NCBI GenBank assembly: GCA_023433925.1
Contig: JAEYTO010000001.1
Span: 46,626-110,625 of the forward strand
Length of the DNA: 64,000 nt
Reading direction: 5' to 3'
Source of the DNA: Pseudomonadota bacterium
Lineage (GTDB): Bacteria > Desulfobacterota > Desulfovibrionia > Desulfovibrionales > Desulfovibrionaceae
Shown piece after piece: positions 48,637 to 58,700 of the stretch. Within the stretch, counting starts at the first letter, position 1; each line of letters begins with the position of its first letter. Made by a program: the position numbers and the translations under genes. The notes beneath the pieces were generated by a model, which worked only from the letters and a program-made list of their open reading frames with translations, was not told where the DNA came from and did no database searches.

Positions 48637-50727
48637 TCATACTTGCAAGGCGTTGAAATCGGCCAGCCTGCCCAGCCTAGCGACCAGGGCCTGCAGCAGA
48701 TTGAGCCGGTTGAGCCTCAAGGCCGGGTCTTCCGCCATGACCATGACATGGTCGAAGAAGCGGTCCACGAATGGCCGCAACTCGGCCAGCAGGCCCATGA
48801 GCGAGGCATAGTCGTCCTTGGCCCACATGGCCTCGAAACGCGGGGCCACGGCCTCCAGGGCCTTGGCCAGCTCGCGCTCCTGCTCGCTCTCGAACAGGGC
48901 TGAGTCGTATCCGCCGCTCAAGGCCACGCCGGCCTCGGCCCCCTGCTTGCGGATGATGTTCGCCGCGCGCTTGAAGGTCAGCACGGCCTGCTCGAAGCCC
49001 TCGCCTCGGCTGAACTCGCTGAGAGCCTGCAACCTGTGCCCAAAAGCCCAGACATCATCGAAGCCGGCCCCCAGGCAGGCCTCCACGACAAGCGTTTCGT
49101 GGCCCTTGGCCGTGAAGTACGCCTTGAGCCGTTGGGCGAAGAAGTCCAGCAGCTTGCGCCGGGCCTCATCGGGCGGCAGCTTCCAGTGCACGCCGCCATA
49201 GGTCTCCTGAGCCGTGCGCAGGAACTCGGACAGGCTCAGGCGCAGCCCATGATCGATGATGATGCGGCAGATGCCCAGCGTCTGACGGCGCAGGGCGTAT
49301 GGATCCGCGGCGCCGGTGGGAACCATGTCCAGGCCGAACGTTCCGGCCAGGGTGTCGGCCTTGTCGGCCACGGCCAGGAGCGCGCCGGCCAGGCTCTGGG
49401 GAGTCGGGCTGTCCGGGCCCGTGGGCAGGTACTGCTCGGCGATGGCCTGGGCCACGGTTTCGCTCTTGCCCTTCTTGCGGGCATAGATGCCGCCCATGAT
49501 GCCCTGAAGCGTGTCGAACTCGCCGACCATGTCCGTGACCAGGTCGCACTTGGCCAGCAAGCCGGCCTCGGAGAGGTCGAGCAGCAGCTCGGGCTTGGCC
49601 TGCTTGGCCAGGTAGCCGCAGAGCTTTTCCAGCCGCCTGGACTTGTCGCCCATGCTGCCCAGGGGGCCGATGAAGGTCACGCTGTCGAGCTTGCGGCTCC
49701 AATAATCGAAATCACGGGACAGGTCGCCCTTCCAGAAGAAGCGGGCGTCCTCCAGCCGGGCCTTGAGCACGCGCTCCCAGCCCTTGCGCACGAGCGCCTC
49801 GTCCTTGGGCTCCAGGTTGATGACCGTGAGGAAGAATGGCAGCAGCCTGCCATCCCCGCCCTGCACGCCGAAGCTCTTCTGGTGGCTCTCCATGCTTGTC
49901 AGGAGCACCTCGCGCGGCAACTCCAGATAGGCCTTGTCAAACCCGCCGAGCACTGGGATGGGGTGCTCCACGAGGTTGACCACCTCCTCCAGCAGGCTGT
50001 CTTTCCAGACCACGCCGCCGCCCTCGGCCTGGGCCGAGGCGTCGCCCAGGGTGCGCACGATGTCCAGGCGCTTCTCCGGATCGAGGACCACCCTGCCCTT
50101 GTCCTTGATGATGGTCAGGTAATCCTCGGCGCGCGCGACAGTGAAAGGTCCCTTGCCCATGACCCGGTGGCCCCAAGTGCGGTCGCCTGACTCGACGCCG
50201 GCAACGGAGAAACGCACGACCTCGGAGCCGAGCATGGCCAGGATCCAGCGGATGGGACGGCCAAAAGTGAAGTCGCCGCTGCCCCAATGCATCTTCTTGG
50301 GGAAGCTCAGAGCCGCGAGAGCCGCCTGGCAGATTCCGGGCAGGATGTCGATGGATCCGGCGCCGCCAGTCGCCTTCCTGGCCGCCAGATAGTTGCCCTT
50401 GGGCGTCTCCAGCGTGTACAGGGACTCGGGCGGCACGCCCTGGCTGTTCGCAAAGCCCAGGCCCGCCTTGGTCAGCTTGCCCTCGGCATCAAAGGAGATG
50501 CGCGCAGGCGGGCCAGTAATCTCTTCGACCTCGGTGCGCTGGCGCTCGGCCATGTCGGAGACGATGGCCACCAGGCGGCGGGGCGTGGCGTAGGCGTGAA
50601 TCTCCCCGCAGTCGATCTTGCCCTCGGCAAGGCGGGCGGACAGGCTGGCGGCAAGCTCGCTGGACAGCGCGGGAACGAAGCGCGCCGGCATCTCCTCGGT
50701 CCCGATCTCGAAGACGAACTGGGGCAT
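48637..50727 (-). CDS. glyS: Glycyl-tRNA synthetase beta subunit
   Basis: Large subunit of the bacterial alpha2-beta2 GlyRS, involved in tRNA recognition. It has 696 residues and begins MPQFVFEIGTEEMPARFVPA; MHWGSGDFTFGRPIRWILAM, SMESHQKSFGVQGGDGRLLP and GEFDTLQGIMGGIYARKKG are conserved glyS blocks, and the C-terminal DALR-like anticodon domain ends with DPALRLNRLNLLQALVARL. ATG 50727 lies 5 bases after the glyQ stop. Confidence 0.97.
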   Translation of the reverse strand: MPQFVFEIGTEEMPARFVPALSSELAASLSARLAEGKIDCGEIHAYATPRRLVAIVSDMAERQRTEVEEITGPPARISFDAEGKLTKAGLGFANSQGVPPESLYTLETPKGNYLAARKATGGAGSIDILPGICQAALAALSFPKKMHWGSGDFTFGRPIRWILAMLGSEVVRFSVAGVESGDRTWGHRVMGKGPFTVARAEDYLTIIKDKGRVVLDPEKRLDIVRTLGDASAQAEGGGVVWKDSLLEEVVNLVEHPIPVLGGFDKAYLELPREVLLTSMESHQKSFGVQGGDGRLLPFFLTVINLEPKDEALVRKGWERVLKARLEDARFFWKGDLSRDFDYWSRKLDSVTFIGPLGSMGDKSRRLEKLCGYLAKQAKPELLLDLSEAGLLAKCDLVTDMVGEFDTLQGIMGGIYARKKGKSETVAQAIAEQYLPTGPDSPTPQSLAGALLAVADKADTLAGTFGLDMVPTGAADPYALRRQTLGICRIIIDHGLRLSLSEFLRTAQETYGGVHWKLPPDEARRKLLDFFAQRLKAYFTAKGHETLVVEACLGAGFDDVWAFGHRLQALSEFSRGEGFEQAVLTFKRAANIIRKQGAEAGVALSGGYDSALFESEQERELAKALEAVAPRFEAMWAKDDYASLMGLLAELRPFVDRFFDHVMVMAEDPALRLNRLNLLQALVARLGRLADFNALQV

Positions 50728-50732
50728 GGCTG

Positions 50733-51617
50733 TTAGTCCTTGGTCGGCGTCGTGTTCAGCAGGGGATAGCCCATGTCCTTGCGCTGACTGGCGTAGAGAC
50801 GGGCTACCCGCGAGGCCAGGTTGCGCACCCTGCCGATATAGCCCGTGCGTTCGGTGATGGAGATGGCCCCCCGCGCGTCGAGCAGGTTGAAGCTGTGCGA
50901 GCATTTGAGGCAGTAGTCGTAGGCCGGCCAGGGCAGGCCGATCTCGCACAGTCGCAGGCATTCGCCTTCATAGGAGTCGAACAGCTTGAACAGCATGCCG
51001 GCGTCCGAATGCTCGAAGTTGTACTTGGACTGCTCGACCTCGTTCTGGTGGTGAACCTGGCCGTACTTGACGCGCCCGTTCCAGTCCAGCTCGTAGACCG
51101 ACTCCTTCTCCTGGAGGTACATGCAGATGCGCTCCAGGCCGTAGGTGATCTCGACGCTCACGGGGTGCAGATCGATGCCGCCGGTCTGCTGGAAATAGGT
51201 GAACTGGGTCACCTCCATGCCGTTGAGCCAGACTTCCCAGCCAAGGCCCCAGGCGCCCAGGGTCGGAGATTCCCAGTTGTCCTCCACGAAGCGGATGTCA
51301 TGCTCGGCAGTGTCGATGCCCAGCGCCGCCAGGCTGGCAAGATAGACATCCTGCACGTCGTCGGGCGAGGGCTTGAGGATGACCTGAAACTGGTAGTAAT
51401 GCTGCAGCCGGTTGGGGTTCTCGCCGTAGCGGCCGTCGGTGGGACGCCTGGAAGGCTCGACATAGGCCACGTTCCACGGCTCGGGGCCGATGACTCGGAA
51501 GAACGTGTGCGGATTGAAGGTGCCGGCTCCGACCTCGATGTCGTACGGCTGCCCGATGACGCAGCCGTAGTCGGACCAGAACTGCTGCAGACGCAGGATG
51601 ACTTCCTGAAAGGTCAT
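50733..51617 (-). CDS. glyQ: Glycyl-tRNA synthetase alpha subunit
   Basis: Catalytic class II subunit of the heterotetrameric GlyRS. It has 294 residues, starting MTFQEVILRLQQFWSDYGC, with GAGTFNPHTFFRVIGPEPW, YVEPSRRPTDGRYGENPNR, GWEVWLNGMEVTQFTYFQQ and ITYGLERICMYLQ, all textbook GlyQ blocks. It follows recO after 40 nt; that gap is too short for a T-box leader. Confidence 0.97.
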   Translation of the reverse strand: MTFQEVILRLQQFWSDYGCVIGQPYDIEVGAGTFNPHTFFRVIGPEPWNVAYVEPSRRPTDGRYGENPNRLQHYYQFQVILKPSPDDVQDVYLASLAALGIDTAEHDIRFVEDNWESPTLGAWGLGWEVWLNGMEVTQFTYFQQTGGIDLHPVSVEITYGLERICMYLQEKESVYELDWNGRVKYGQVHHQNEVEQSKYNFEHSDAGMLFKLFDSYEGECLRLCEIGLPWPAYDYCLKCSHSFNLLDARGAISITERTGYIGRVRNLASRVARLYASQRKDMGYPLLNTTPTKD

Positions 51618-51657
51618 GTTCCTTCCCCGATGCTGCTGTGCCTTGAGCCGCGGTGCG

Positions 51658-52404
51658 TCACCCCCGGCTGAATCCCCGTCCGTCCTGGCGCAGGTCCAGG
51701 TGGTACTGCACGTACTGGTCCACGATCTCGTAGCATTCCGCGCGGACCTCGGAAACTACCCGCAGGCTTCTCCATTCCCTGGGACCGGTTGCTTGGAGAC
51801 GGGAGAGGAGACGCAGGGTGCCCCTGCTCGCCGGCAAGATGAGCCCGGCGGGGGGCCTGCACGCCTGGCAGGTCACGCCGCCCTTTTCCACGAGGAAGAA
51901 GGGCGAAGAGATGTGCTCTATATCCTTGCCGCAAAGATGGCAAGCCTTGAAATCAGGGGCGAATCCGCTCTCGAAGGCGACCCTGGCGCGGAAGAAAAGA
52001 GGCCAGAAGTCCTGTCCCCTCTCTTCCTCGTCCAAGACCTCCAGCGTCTCCAGGGTCAGGTCGTAGACTACCCTGGACGTGTCGGCCCCGATCTGGAAGG
52101 CTATCAGGAACTTGATGCAGTTGGCCGCCATGCCCAGGCGGGGCAGGTCGGCCTTGAGGCGCGGGAACCGGTTCAGCAGAGTGCCCTCCTCCATCTGGAG
52201 GTAGGCGCCGTTGCGACTCGTGCGAACCTTGAAGAGCACGTGGTTGAGCGAATCCAGGCAGCCGCAGAAGCGCCTGCGGCTCTTGCTCCCGCCGAAGGCG
52301 AAGGCCGTCAGGATGCCCCTGGTGGGTGTCAGCAGGCGCACCCACTGGTCGCACTCCCTGAATCGGCCTGTCTTGAGAATGAGCCCATGCTCGGAGAATT
52401 CCAT
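51658..52404 (-). CDS. recO: DNA repair protein RecO
   Basis: Mediator of RecF-pathway recombination that helps load RecA on SSB-coated DNA. It has 248 residues. The N-terminal OB fold is EHGLILKTGRFRECDQWVRL...RGILTAFAFGGSKS. A C-terminal zinc site, CHLCGK ... GGVTCQACRPP, is present. The gap to glyQ is 40 nt and to rodZ 40 nt, so it is within the rodZ-recO-glyQ-glyS operon. Confidence 0.93.
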   Translation of the reverse strand: MEFSEHGLILKTGRFRECDQWVRLLTPTRGILTAFAFGGSKSRRRFCGCLDSLNHVLFKVRTSRNGAYLQMEEGTLLNRFPRLKADLPRLGMAANCIKFLIAFQIGADTSRVVYDLTLETLEVLDEEERGQDFWPLFFRARVAFESGFAPDFKACHLCGKDIEHISSPFFLVEKGGVTCQACRPPAGLILPASRGTLRLLSRLQATGPREWRSLRVVSEVRAECYEIVDQYVQYHLDLRQDGRGFSRG

Positions 52405-52444
52405 CCTGCTCCATCATCCTGGGCGGCGCCGACCTCGGCCCGGC

Positions 52445-53353
52445 CTAAGGCAGCATCAGCCTCCGCACCTGGCCCGGCTGGGCGTTGAGCGCGTACGGCT
52501 GGCCATTCACGGTGATGTCCACGCCGCCGGCATTACCCAGCATGAGCGAAATCTTGCTAAAGCTCAACCGCACGCTGCCGCCCGGCTGGAGCATGTACTC
52601 GCGCACGGTGCCGTCCTCATGAGTGGCCTTCAACCAGCAGACTTCGCGCGCCTGGATCACGGCCGTATTTGTCACGGCAGGCTGGGCCTGCGCCGCCGGA
52701 GCCTGCTCCGCCTGGGCCTGCTGGGCAGGTCTTGGGGCCACGGGCTGGTCGGGAATGGCGCCACGAGGAGCCGCGGAGGCCGGCTGGGCCGTGGCGACCG
52801 GGGCGTTCACCGCCGGCGCCGCCTCGGGTACAAGAGTCGCCTCGGCCGCGGATTCAGGCTCGGCCGGAGCCTCGGCGGGCTCATTGGCCTGAGCGGGCGG
52901 GGCCGCCTCCTCGACAGACGCCTGAGCGGCCTGCTCCACGGGCTTGGCCGGCTCGCTGGTGGTGGCGAAGAACCAGTACGTCGCGCCCGCCACGGCAATG
53001 AGGAGCACGACGCCGGCCATGGCCAGGCGATTGCCCGAGCGCACGGAGCGCATTTCCGGCTCGTCCTTGACCCGCTCCGGCGATGCGGATTTGTATACCG
53101 GCTTGTACGGCGCATCTTCCTTTTCAAACTTCAGCTCGCTCAGGATCTCCCCGAGATCCATTTCCAGGTGCTTGGCGTAGACCTTGATGAATCCTCGCAC
53201 ATAGACCGGATGAGGGAGCAGATCGCTCCTGCCGCTCTCGATGCCTTCCAGGCTGGTAAGACTGATCCTCGTCTGCTGGGCGATATTCTCCAGACTGAGG
53301 CCACGTCTCTCGCGCTCCTTGCGCAGCAAGGTCCCAAGCTCAAGCAACTCCAT
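52445..53353 (-). CDS. rodZ: RodZ-like helix-turn-helix membrane protein (DUF4115)
   Basis: Bitopic inner-membrane protein linked to MreB cytoskeleton and rod shape. It has 302 residues. The cytoplasmic HTH_25 domain (LRKERERRGLSLENIAQQTR, YVRGFIKVYAKHLEMDLGE) fills residues ~5-75, one membrane helix is LAMAGVVLLIAVAGATYWFF at about 110-130, an Ala/Pro/Glu-rich periplasmic linker of ~90 residues follows, and a DUF4115 domain (CWLKATHEDGTVREYMLQPG, ISLMLGNAGGVDITVNG) closes the protein. Heads the recO-glyQ-glyS operon. Confidence 0.88.
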   Translation of the reverse strand: MELLELGTLLRKERERRGLSLENIAQQTRISLTSLEGIESGRSDLLPHPVYVRGFIKVYAKHLEMDLGEILSELKFEKEDAPYKPVYKSASPERVKDEPEMRSVRSGNRLAMAGVVLLIAVAGATYWFFATTSEPAKPVEQAAQASVEEAAPPAQANEPAEAPAEPESAAEATLVPEAAPAVNAPVATAQPASAAPRGAIPDQPVAPRPAQQAQAEQAPAAQAQPAVTNTAVIQAREVCWLKATHEDGTVREYMLQPGGSVRLSFSKISLMLGNAGGVDITVNGQPYALNAQPGQVRRLMLP

Positions 53354-53458
53354 GACACAACTCCCCAGGGCCCGTACTCAGGCCGCGGTTGCTATTGCGG
53401 CGTCCCTCGAAAACATGAAAGGGATATGACATCGGGGCCGCCGGCGATCTCGTCTCCT

Positions 53459-53562
53459 AGGGCATTTCGCTTTTGAAAATGCTCGCATGGCTTGCCGCCG
53501 CATAGACGCAATTCACTTGCGCCGTCAACGCCGGAGCGAGCGTCTCCGAGTCAATCCGCCCA
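53459..53562 (-). repeat. Dispersed palindromic element, copy D (internally deleted)
   Basis: About 104 bp. It has CGCTTTTGAAAATGCTC at the left and ATTCACTTGCGCCGTCAACG plus CCGGAGCGAGCGTCTC to the right, as in copies C and E, but about 20 bp holding one arm of the CATGGC hairpin are lost. The left end AGGGCA is preceded by T, giving TA. It lies between the 3' end of the SurA-like gene and the upstream side of rodZ. Confidence 0.88.
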
Positions 53563-53654
53563 AAGACAGCGTGAACGAGTCGAAAATGAGCTTTCGACTT
53601 GTGAAGCAGCTCGAAACGCTTCCGCCATGGAGCGGATGCATTCCCAGAGCTGAA

Positions 53655-54668
53655 CTACAAACGAATATCGATGATAGCCTTGTCTTTCAGGCTCTTCATG
53701 TACTCGACATATTGGCTGGCGTACTTGGGCTCGTAGAGCTTCTGGCGAATCTCTTCCCTGGCCTCGTCGATGGAGCGCTCCTTGCCCGGCACGAGCGCGA
53801 CATACTTCAGGATGACTTGGCCGCCGCCGGCGAAGAAGGGCTCCGTCACGTCTCCCGGCTGCACCAGCTCCAGGGCCGCCCGCCACTCAGGGGCGATCTC
53901 GGACCATTTGAGCTTGCCGATGTTTCCTCCGCTGCTCGCGCCCGGCCCCCTGGAATACTTCCGGGCCGCCTCCTCGAAGGCGATCTCGCCCTTGCGCAGC
54001 CGCTGCCCCAGGGCTTGCGCGTCCTCGCTCCGCGGCAGGAGTATGAGGCCCAGCTCGACCTCCTTGGACATGGAGTACTCGCCCATGTGTTCCGCGAAGT
54101 AGCGCCCGATCTCCTCGTCGGTGACCAGGACCTTGCGCCTGACCATGTACGAGAGCACCCGGTGCCGCAACATGCTCTCGCGGATGCTCCTCTTGTATTC
54201 GTCCCTGGTCAGGTTCTCCCTGCGCAACTGCCTGGCCAGATCCTCCTCGGTCATGTTGTTGGATTGCCTGAACTGGCGGATGTGGGTCTCGACCTCGGCG
54301 TCGGTCACCTGGAACCCGAGCCGCTCGGCCTCCTTGAGCAGGAGGATATCGTCCACAAGCCTGTCCAAGAGCTTGCGGCGCATGGCTGCCAACTGTTGCC
54401 TGTCCTGCTCCTTGAGCGCCCTGCCGCCCATCTGCGCGAGGTATGGAGCCAGCTCCTTGTCGAGATCGTACAAGGTGATGATCTGACCGTCGACCACTGC
54501 GGCGACCTTGTCCACTATCTCTGTCGCGGATACGGGAGCCCAGGAGAGCGCGAGCGCGCAGAAAGCGAGCGCAGCCCCGATCAGCCGGCTCCCGTGGCGG
54601 GCCGCGAAGCCTATGCTAGCTGCTCTTTGGGGAAGGCACGGGAATGGATTCAAGCTCATCATCCTCAT
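53655..54668 (-). CDS. SurA-like periplasmic peptidyl-prolyl isomerase/chaperone
   Basis: Exported folding factor for outer-membrane proteins, 337 residues. Signal peptide LIGAALAFCALALSWAPVSA, then the SurA_N helical domain (EIVDKVAAVVDGQIITLYDL, MRRKLLDRLVDDILLLKEAE, VETHIRQFRQSNNMTEEDLA) and one parvulin domain (VELGLILLPRSEDAQALGQR, GGNIGKLKWSEIAPEWRA, GDVTEPFFAGGGQVILKYVA). E. coli SurA has two parvulin domains; only one is seen. The start region overlaps the upstream lipoprotein gene by up to 53 bp, and several ATGs compete (54668, 54662, 54659). Confidence 0.88.
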   Translation of the reverse strand: MRMMSLNPFPCLPQRAASIGFAARHGSRLIGAALAFCALALSWAPVSATEIVDKVAAVVDGQIITLYDLDKELAPYLAQMGGRALKEQDRQQLAAMRRKLLDRLVDDILLLKEAERLGFQVTDAEVETHIRQFRQSNNMTEEDLARQLRRENLTRDEYKRSIRESMLRHRVLSYMVRRKVLVTDEEIGRYFAEHMGEYSMSKEVELGLILLPRSEDAQALGQRLRKGEIAFEEAARKYSRGPGASSGGNIGKLKWSEIAPEWRAALELVQPGDVTEPFFAGGGQVILKYVALVPGKERSIDEAREEIRQKLYEPKYASQYVEYMKSLKDKAIIDIRL

Positions 54669-55755
54669 CCGCTGGTATCTGGCCCGGCGACAACTGCTCG
54701 GGATAATCCTGCTCCTCGCCTTCCTCGATCATGGCCTCGGGCGGCACTTCAACGCCGGGCTCCACGCCCTCATCCATGATCCCCTCTTCAGCCAGGGCGC
54801 CGTCCTGCTCGCCCTGCTCATCCTCCATCCGCTGGAGCAGGTGCGTGCTCACGGATATCTCCACGGTCTGGAGTTTCCGGGACAGCCATGCGTCAAAGGC
54901 ATTACGCATCTTCTGATCCAGGAGGATCTGCTCCACCAGGGGATAGGCCTGCGTCGGATCCAGAACCTTTGCCGGGCTGCGCTCCACAAGGATGATCCTG
55001 TAAAATCTGGAGTCCTCGGTGAACATGCTGGACGCCTCGCCCTGCTCCAGGCTGGACAGGGCGTTCAGCCAAGTGGCCGGCAGCCGATCCTCGCGCATGC
55101 GCAGCTGGCGCACTTCGACTTCCTTAAGCTTGGAAGTGATCTCGGCCATGCCTTCGCCCTTGCCGTGGAGCTGGGTGGCCTTGAGCACGAGGTCGCGGCT
55201 GGGCCCGCTGACGAGAATGAACTTGAGCCTGGTCGGCAGGTAGAAATCGGTCAGGTGGCTCTTATAATAGGCCTCGGCCTCGGTATAATCGATCTTGATG
55301 GCGGGCCGCAGGACCTGCTGAAAAAACTTCTCGATGGACAGGCGAGCCTTGAGCTCCTTACGCCAGAAGGAAATATCGATATACTCCTCGACCAGGATCT
55401 CCTCGAAGGCTCCTTCGGGATAGTCCTTGCGCACAGACTCCTCGGCCTTGTTCAGCTCCTCGTCGGTGACTTCGAGGCCACGGCCGGCCAGATCCTGGAT
55501 GATAAGCTCCTGGATGATCAGGTCACCCAGAATGTTGCCGTAATCCTTGCGCAGATGGCTGACCGTCGGATTCAGGTCGTCCATGGAGTCCAGGTACATG
55601 ATGTCGTACTTGTACTCCAACTGGTTCAAGTAGATGGGTTGCCCGTTGACCTTGGCGATGACGCCCGGCTCATTGCGGTCCGCGGAGCAGGAAGCCATAA
55701 GGAATAAGGCCATGGCGGCCATGACGAAATGTGTCGTTCTGGGCATGGCGGTCAT
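54616..55755 (-). CDS. SurA_N/PpiC-like lipoprotein chaperone
   Basis: 379-residue exported chaperone. A lipoprotein signal peptide ends in LFLMASC, a lipobox, so it is probably membrane-anchored. The SurA_N-type region (GVIAKVNGQPIYLNQLEYKY, ILGDLIIQELIIQDLAGRGL) precedes a degenerate parvulin-like region (LPTRLKFILVSGPSRDLVLK). The C-terminal ~70 residues are strongly acidic and Pro/Glu-rich (MIEEGEEQDYPEQLSPGQIP). It lies 41 nt after mfd and overlaps the downstream SurA-like gene, so the two chaperones are made together. Confidence 0.85.
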   Translation of the reverse strand: MTAMPRTTHFVMAAMALFLMASCSADRNEPGVIAKVNGQPIYLNQLEYKYDIMYLDSMDDLNPTVSHLRKDYGNILGDLIIQELIIQDLAGRGLEVTDEELNKAEESVRKDYPEGAFEEILVEEYIDISFWRKELKARLSIEKFFQQVLRPAIKIDYTEAEAYYKSHLTDFYLPTRLKFILVSGPSRDLVLKATQLHGKGEGMAEITSKLKEVEVRQLRMREDRLPATWLNALSSLEQGEASSMFTEDSRFYRIILVERSPAKVLDPTQAYPLVEQILLDQKMRNAFDAWLSRKLQTVEISVSTHLLQRMEDEQGEQDGALAEEGIMDEGVEPGVEVPPEAMIEEGEEQDYPEQLSPGQIPADEDDELESIPVPSPKSS

Positions 55756-55796
55756 TTACCTGCCGGCCTGCGTGGCCGCAGGCTGATCTGGTCTGT

Positions 55797-58700
55797 TCAG
55801 GAGTTCACGGCGGCCGCCGGCGCGCGGAGCCGCAGCTGCTCAAGTTCCATTTTCAGACGTTCAAGACCCTTGGAAACTGAGTCATTCTCTCCAATGCGCG
55901 CCTCCAGCCTGTTCGGAGGCAAGAGTTTGGCCCAGGACCGCCTGCTTTGCAACCAAAACAAGAGCTGCTCCGGGTCTATGACCTGGTTATCCTGGCGGAA
56001 GGCCAGCACGGAGCGCCCAGGATAGAGGTCCGCGCGCACGACCTGCAACTCGGTCAACGCGCGTTTGAGGGACAGGACTGCCAGGAAATTCTCCAGCTCT
56101 TGCGGTATGTGGCCGAAGCGGTCGCGCATCTCGCCCACGATCTCGGCCATGGCCTCCTCGGAACGCGCGGCGGACAGGGCCCGGTAATACCGGAGCCTCT
56201 CGCCGGGGTCGAGGATGAACTTTTCGGGAATATGCGCCGGGAATACAAAGTTGATCTCCGGCTCGACAGTCTCGTGGCGGACCTCGCCCTTGAGTCGCCG
56301 CACTTCCTCCTCAAGCATCTCCAGGAAAAGATCCAGGCCGACCTTGGCGATCTGCCCCGACTGGGCCTCGCCGAGGATATTGCCGGCGCCGCGCAGGCGC
56401 AGGTCCTCCATGGCCACCTGGAATCCCGCGCCAAGGAAGTCCATGTCCAGGATGACCTGCAGCCGCTTCCTGGCAAGATCGCCGATGGAGCCCAGCGAAG
56501 GCACCACGAAATAGGCGTAGGCTTGGCGGTCCGAGCGGCCGACCCTGCCGCGGAGCTGGTAGAGCTGGCCCAGGCCGAACATGTGCGCCTGGTCCACGAC
56601 CATGGTGTTGGCGTTGGGGAAATCCAGGCCCGATTCGATGATGGCCGTGCACACGAGGATGTCCAGCTCACCGTGCCAGAACTTGTGGATGGTCTCCTCC
56701 AACTGGCGCTCGGGCATCTGGCCGTGGGCGCTTCCTATGCGGGCCTCCGGGGCCAGCTTGCGCACGTATTCCTCCACGCCGGGCAGGGACTGCACGCGGT
56801 TGTGCACCCAGAAAGTCTGGCCTCCTCTCTCCAGTTCGCGGGCGAGAATGGTCTTGAGCACACCATCATCCTTCTCCAGGAGCGCCGTCTCAACCGGCTT
56901 GCGGTCCACGGGCGGCGTCTCGATGACGCTCAGGCCGCGGATGCCCGAGAGGGATAGTTGCAGCGTGCGCGGGATGGGCGTGGCCGTGAGGGTCAGGCTG
57001 TCGACGTTCTTCTTGAGCTCCTTGAGCTTTTCCTTGTGCTTGACCCCGAAACGCTGCTCCTCGTCCAGGATGAGCAGGCCAAGATTGGGCAGGGACACGT
57101 CGCTGGAGAGCATGCGATGCGTGCCGATGAGGATGTCCACCTGGCCCCGCTCCACGGCCTGGAGCACGGCTTTCTGCTTCGCCTTGGGCACGAAGCGGCT
57201 GATCTGGGCCACGGAGATGGGGAAGCCTTGCATGCGATTCTTGAAATTCAGGTAGTGCTGCTCGGCGAGCACCGTCGTGGGGCACAGGAGCGCCACCTGC
57301 TTGCCGTTCAGGACCGCGCGGAAGGCTGCGCGCATGGCCACCTCGGTCTTGCCGAAACCCACATCGCCGCAAACGAGCCGGTCCATGGGCTCGGGGCGCT
57401 CCATGTCCTCGATGACCTCGCGGATAGCCCTGGCCTGGTCCGGAGTCTCCTCGAAACCAAAGGAGGCCTCGAACTCCCAGTAAAGCTCATTGACCGGGCC
57501 ATAGGCGAAGCCTTTGGCCACCTTGCGGTAGGCGTACATCTCCACGAGTTCCTGGGCGATCTTCTCGATGGCCTTCTTGGCCCGCTCCTTGGTGTGCTTC
57601 CAGCGCGAGCCGCGCAGGCTGTCCAGGGAAGGGTCGGCGCCCTCGGGGCCCTGGTAGCGCTGCACGAGTCGCAGCCTGTCCACGGGCAGGAAGAGCTTAT
57701 CCTCGGCGTCGAAATGGATGAGCAGATAGTCGTTGGCCACGTCGCCGAGAGTCAGCCGTTCCAGTCCGCCAAACCGACCCAGCCCGTAGTCGCGGTGCAC
57801 GAGGAGATCGCCTGCCCGCAGGTCGGCATAGGAGGACATGCCCTTGAAGGACTTGTCCCTGGCGACCCGCGGCTTGTCCTTGGATGGCTGGAGGATGTCC
57901 TCGGAAAGGATGCGCACGTCCGCCCAGGGCAGCTCCATGCCTTTGTCGAGCGGCGAGACCAGGGCGAACAGTCCCCGGCTCTCCAGGGCGTACTCGGTCG
58001 AGAGGGACAGCCCTTCCTGCTCGGCCAAGGCCAGGAACTTCTTACGGCCGCGCTCGGTATGAAAGCTGAGAATCGCCTGCCGCGCCGAAGCGCGCCAATC
58101 CTGCAAGGCCTTGATCAGCGCGCTCCATGGCCGGTTGCGCTGCTCGGGTTGCCAAAAGAGATCCGAAAACTGTTCCAGGCTCTTCTCGGGCAGATCCAGG
58201 CCGTCCTTCTTCTGACCCAGGACAAGGTTCTCGAAGAGAATCTGCCGGCCTTCGGTCCAGACCTTGCGCGCCTCGGCCTCGGGCCAGGCCAGGGCCGACT
58301 CGGTCACGACCCGCCGCTTGTCCCGCTTCTGGCCTTCCAGGAATTCCTGCCAGGCCCAATGAGCCTCTTCCACGCGCGAGCGCAGATCCGTGGCCCCGGA
58401 AAGCAGGTAGATGCTGTCCTCGGCGAAGTAGGCCTTCAGGTTCACGGCCTTGGGATAATAGAGACCAGGGAAGATGAAGCCATTGTGCTCATCGAGCTTG
58501 CGGCGCAGCTCGTCGCGAACTTGCCCGTTGATCTGGCCGGTTGTCTTGAGATGGTCCCAATGGGCCTTGGCTTCGGAAGGGTATGCGCCGGCCAGGATCG
58601 CGGGCGCCACCGGCAGGATGGTGACTTCCTTGAGGTCGGCCTTTGATCGCTGGGAGGACGGATCGAAAAGGCGGATCTGCTCCAGGGTGTCGCCAAAGAA

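Noticed and set aside
51618..51657. T-box leader for glyQS
   Set aside because: Only 40 bp separate recO and glyQ, and glyQ appears to be inside an operon. No T-box sequence is present.
56958..58646. Plus-strand 562-codon open frame
   Set aside because: Antisense of mfd helicase motifs; rich in His/Leu/Ala as expected for a shadow.
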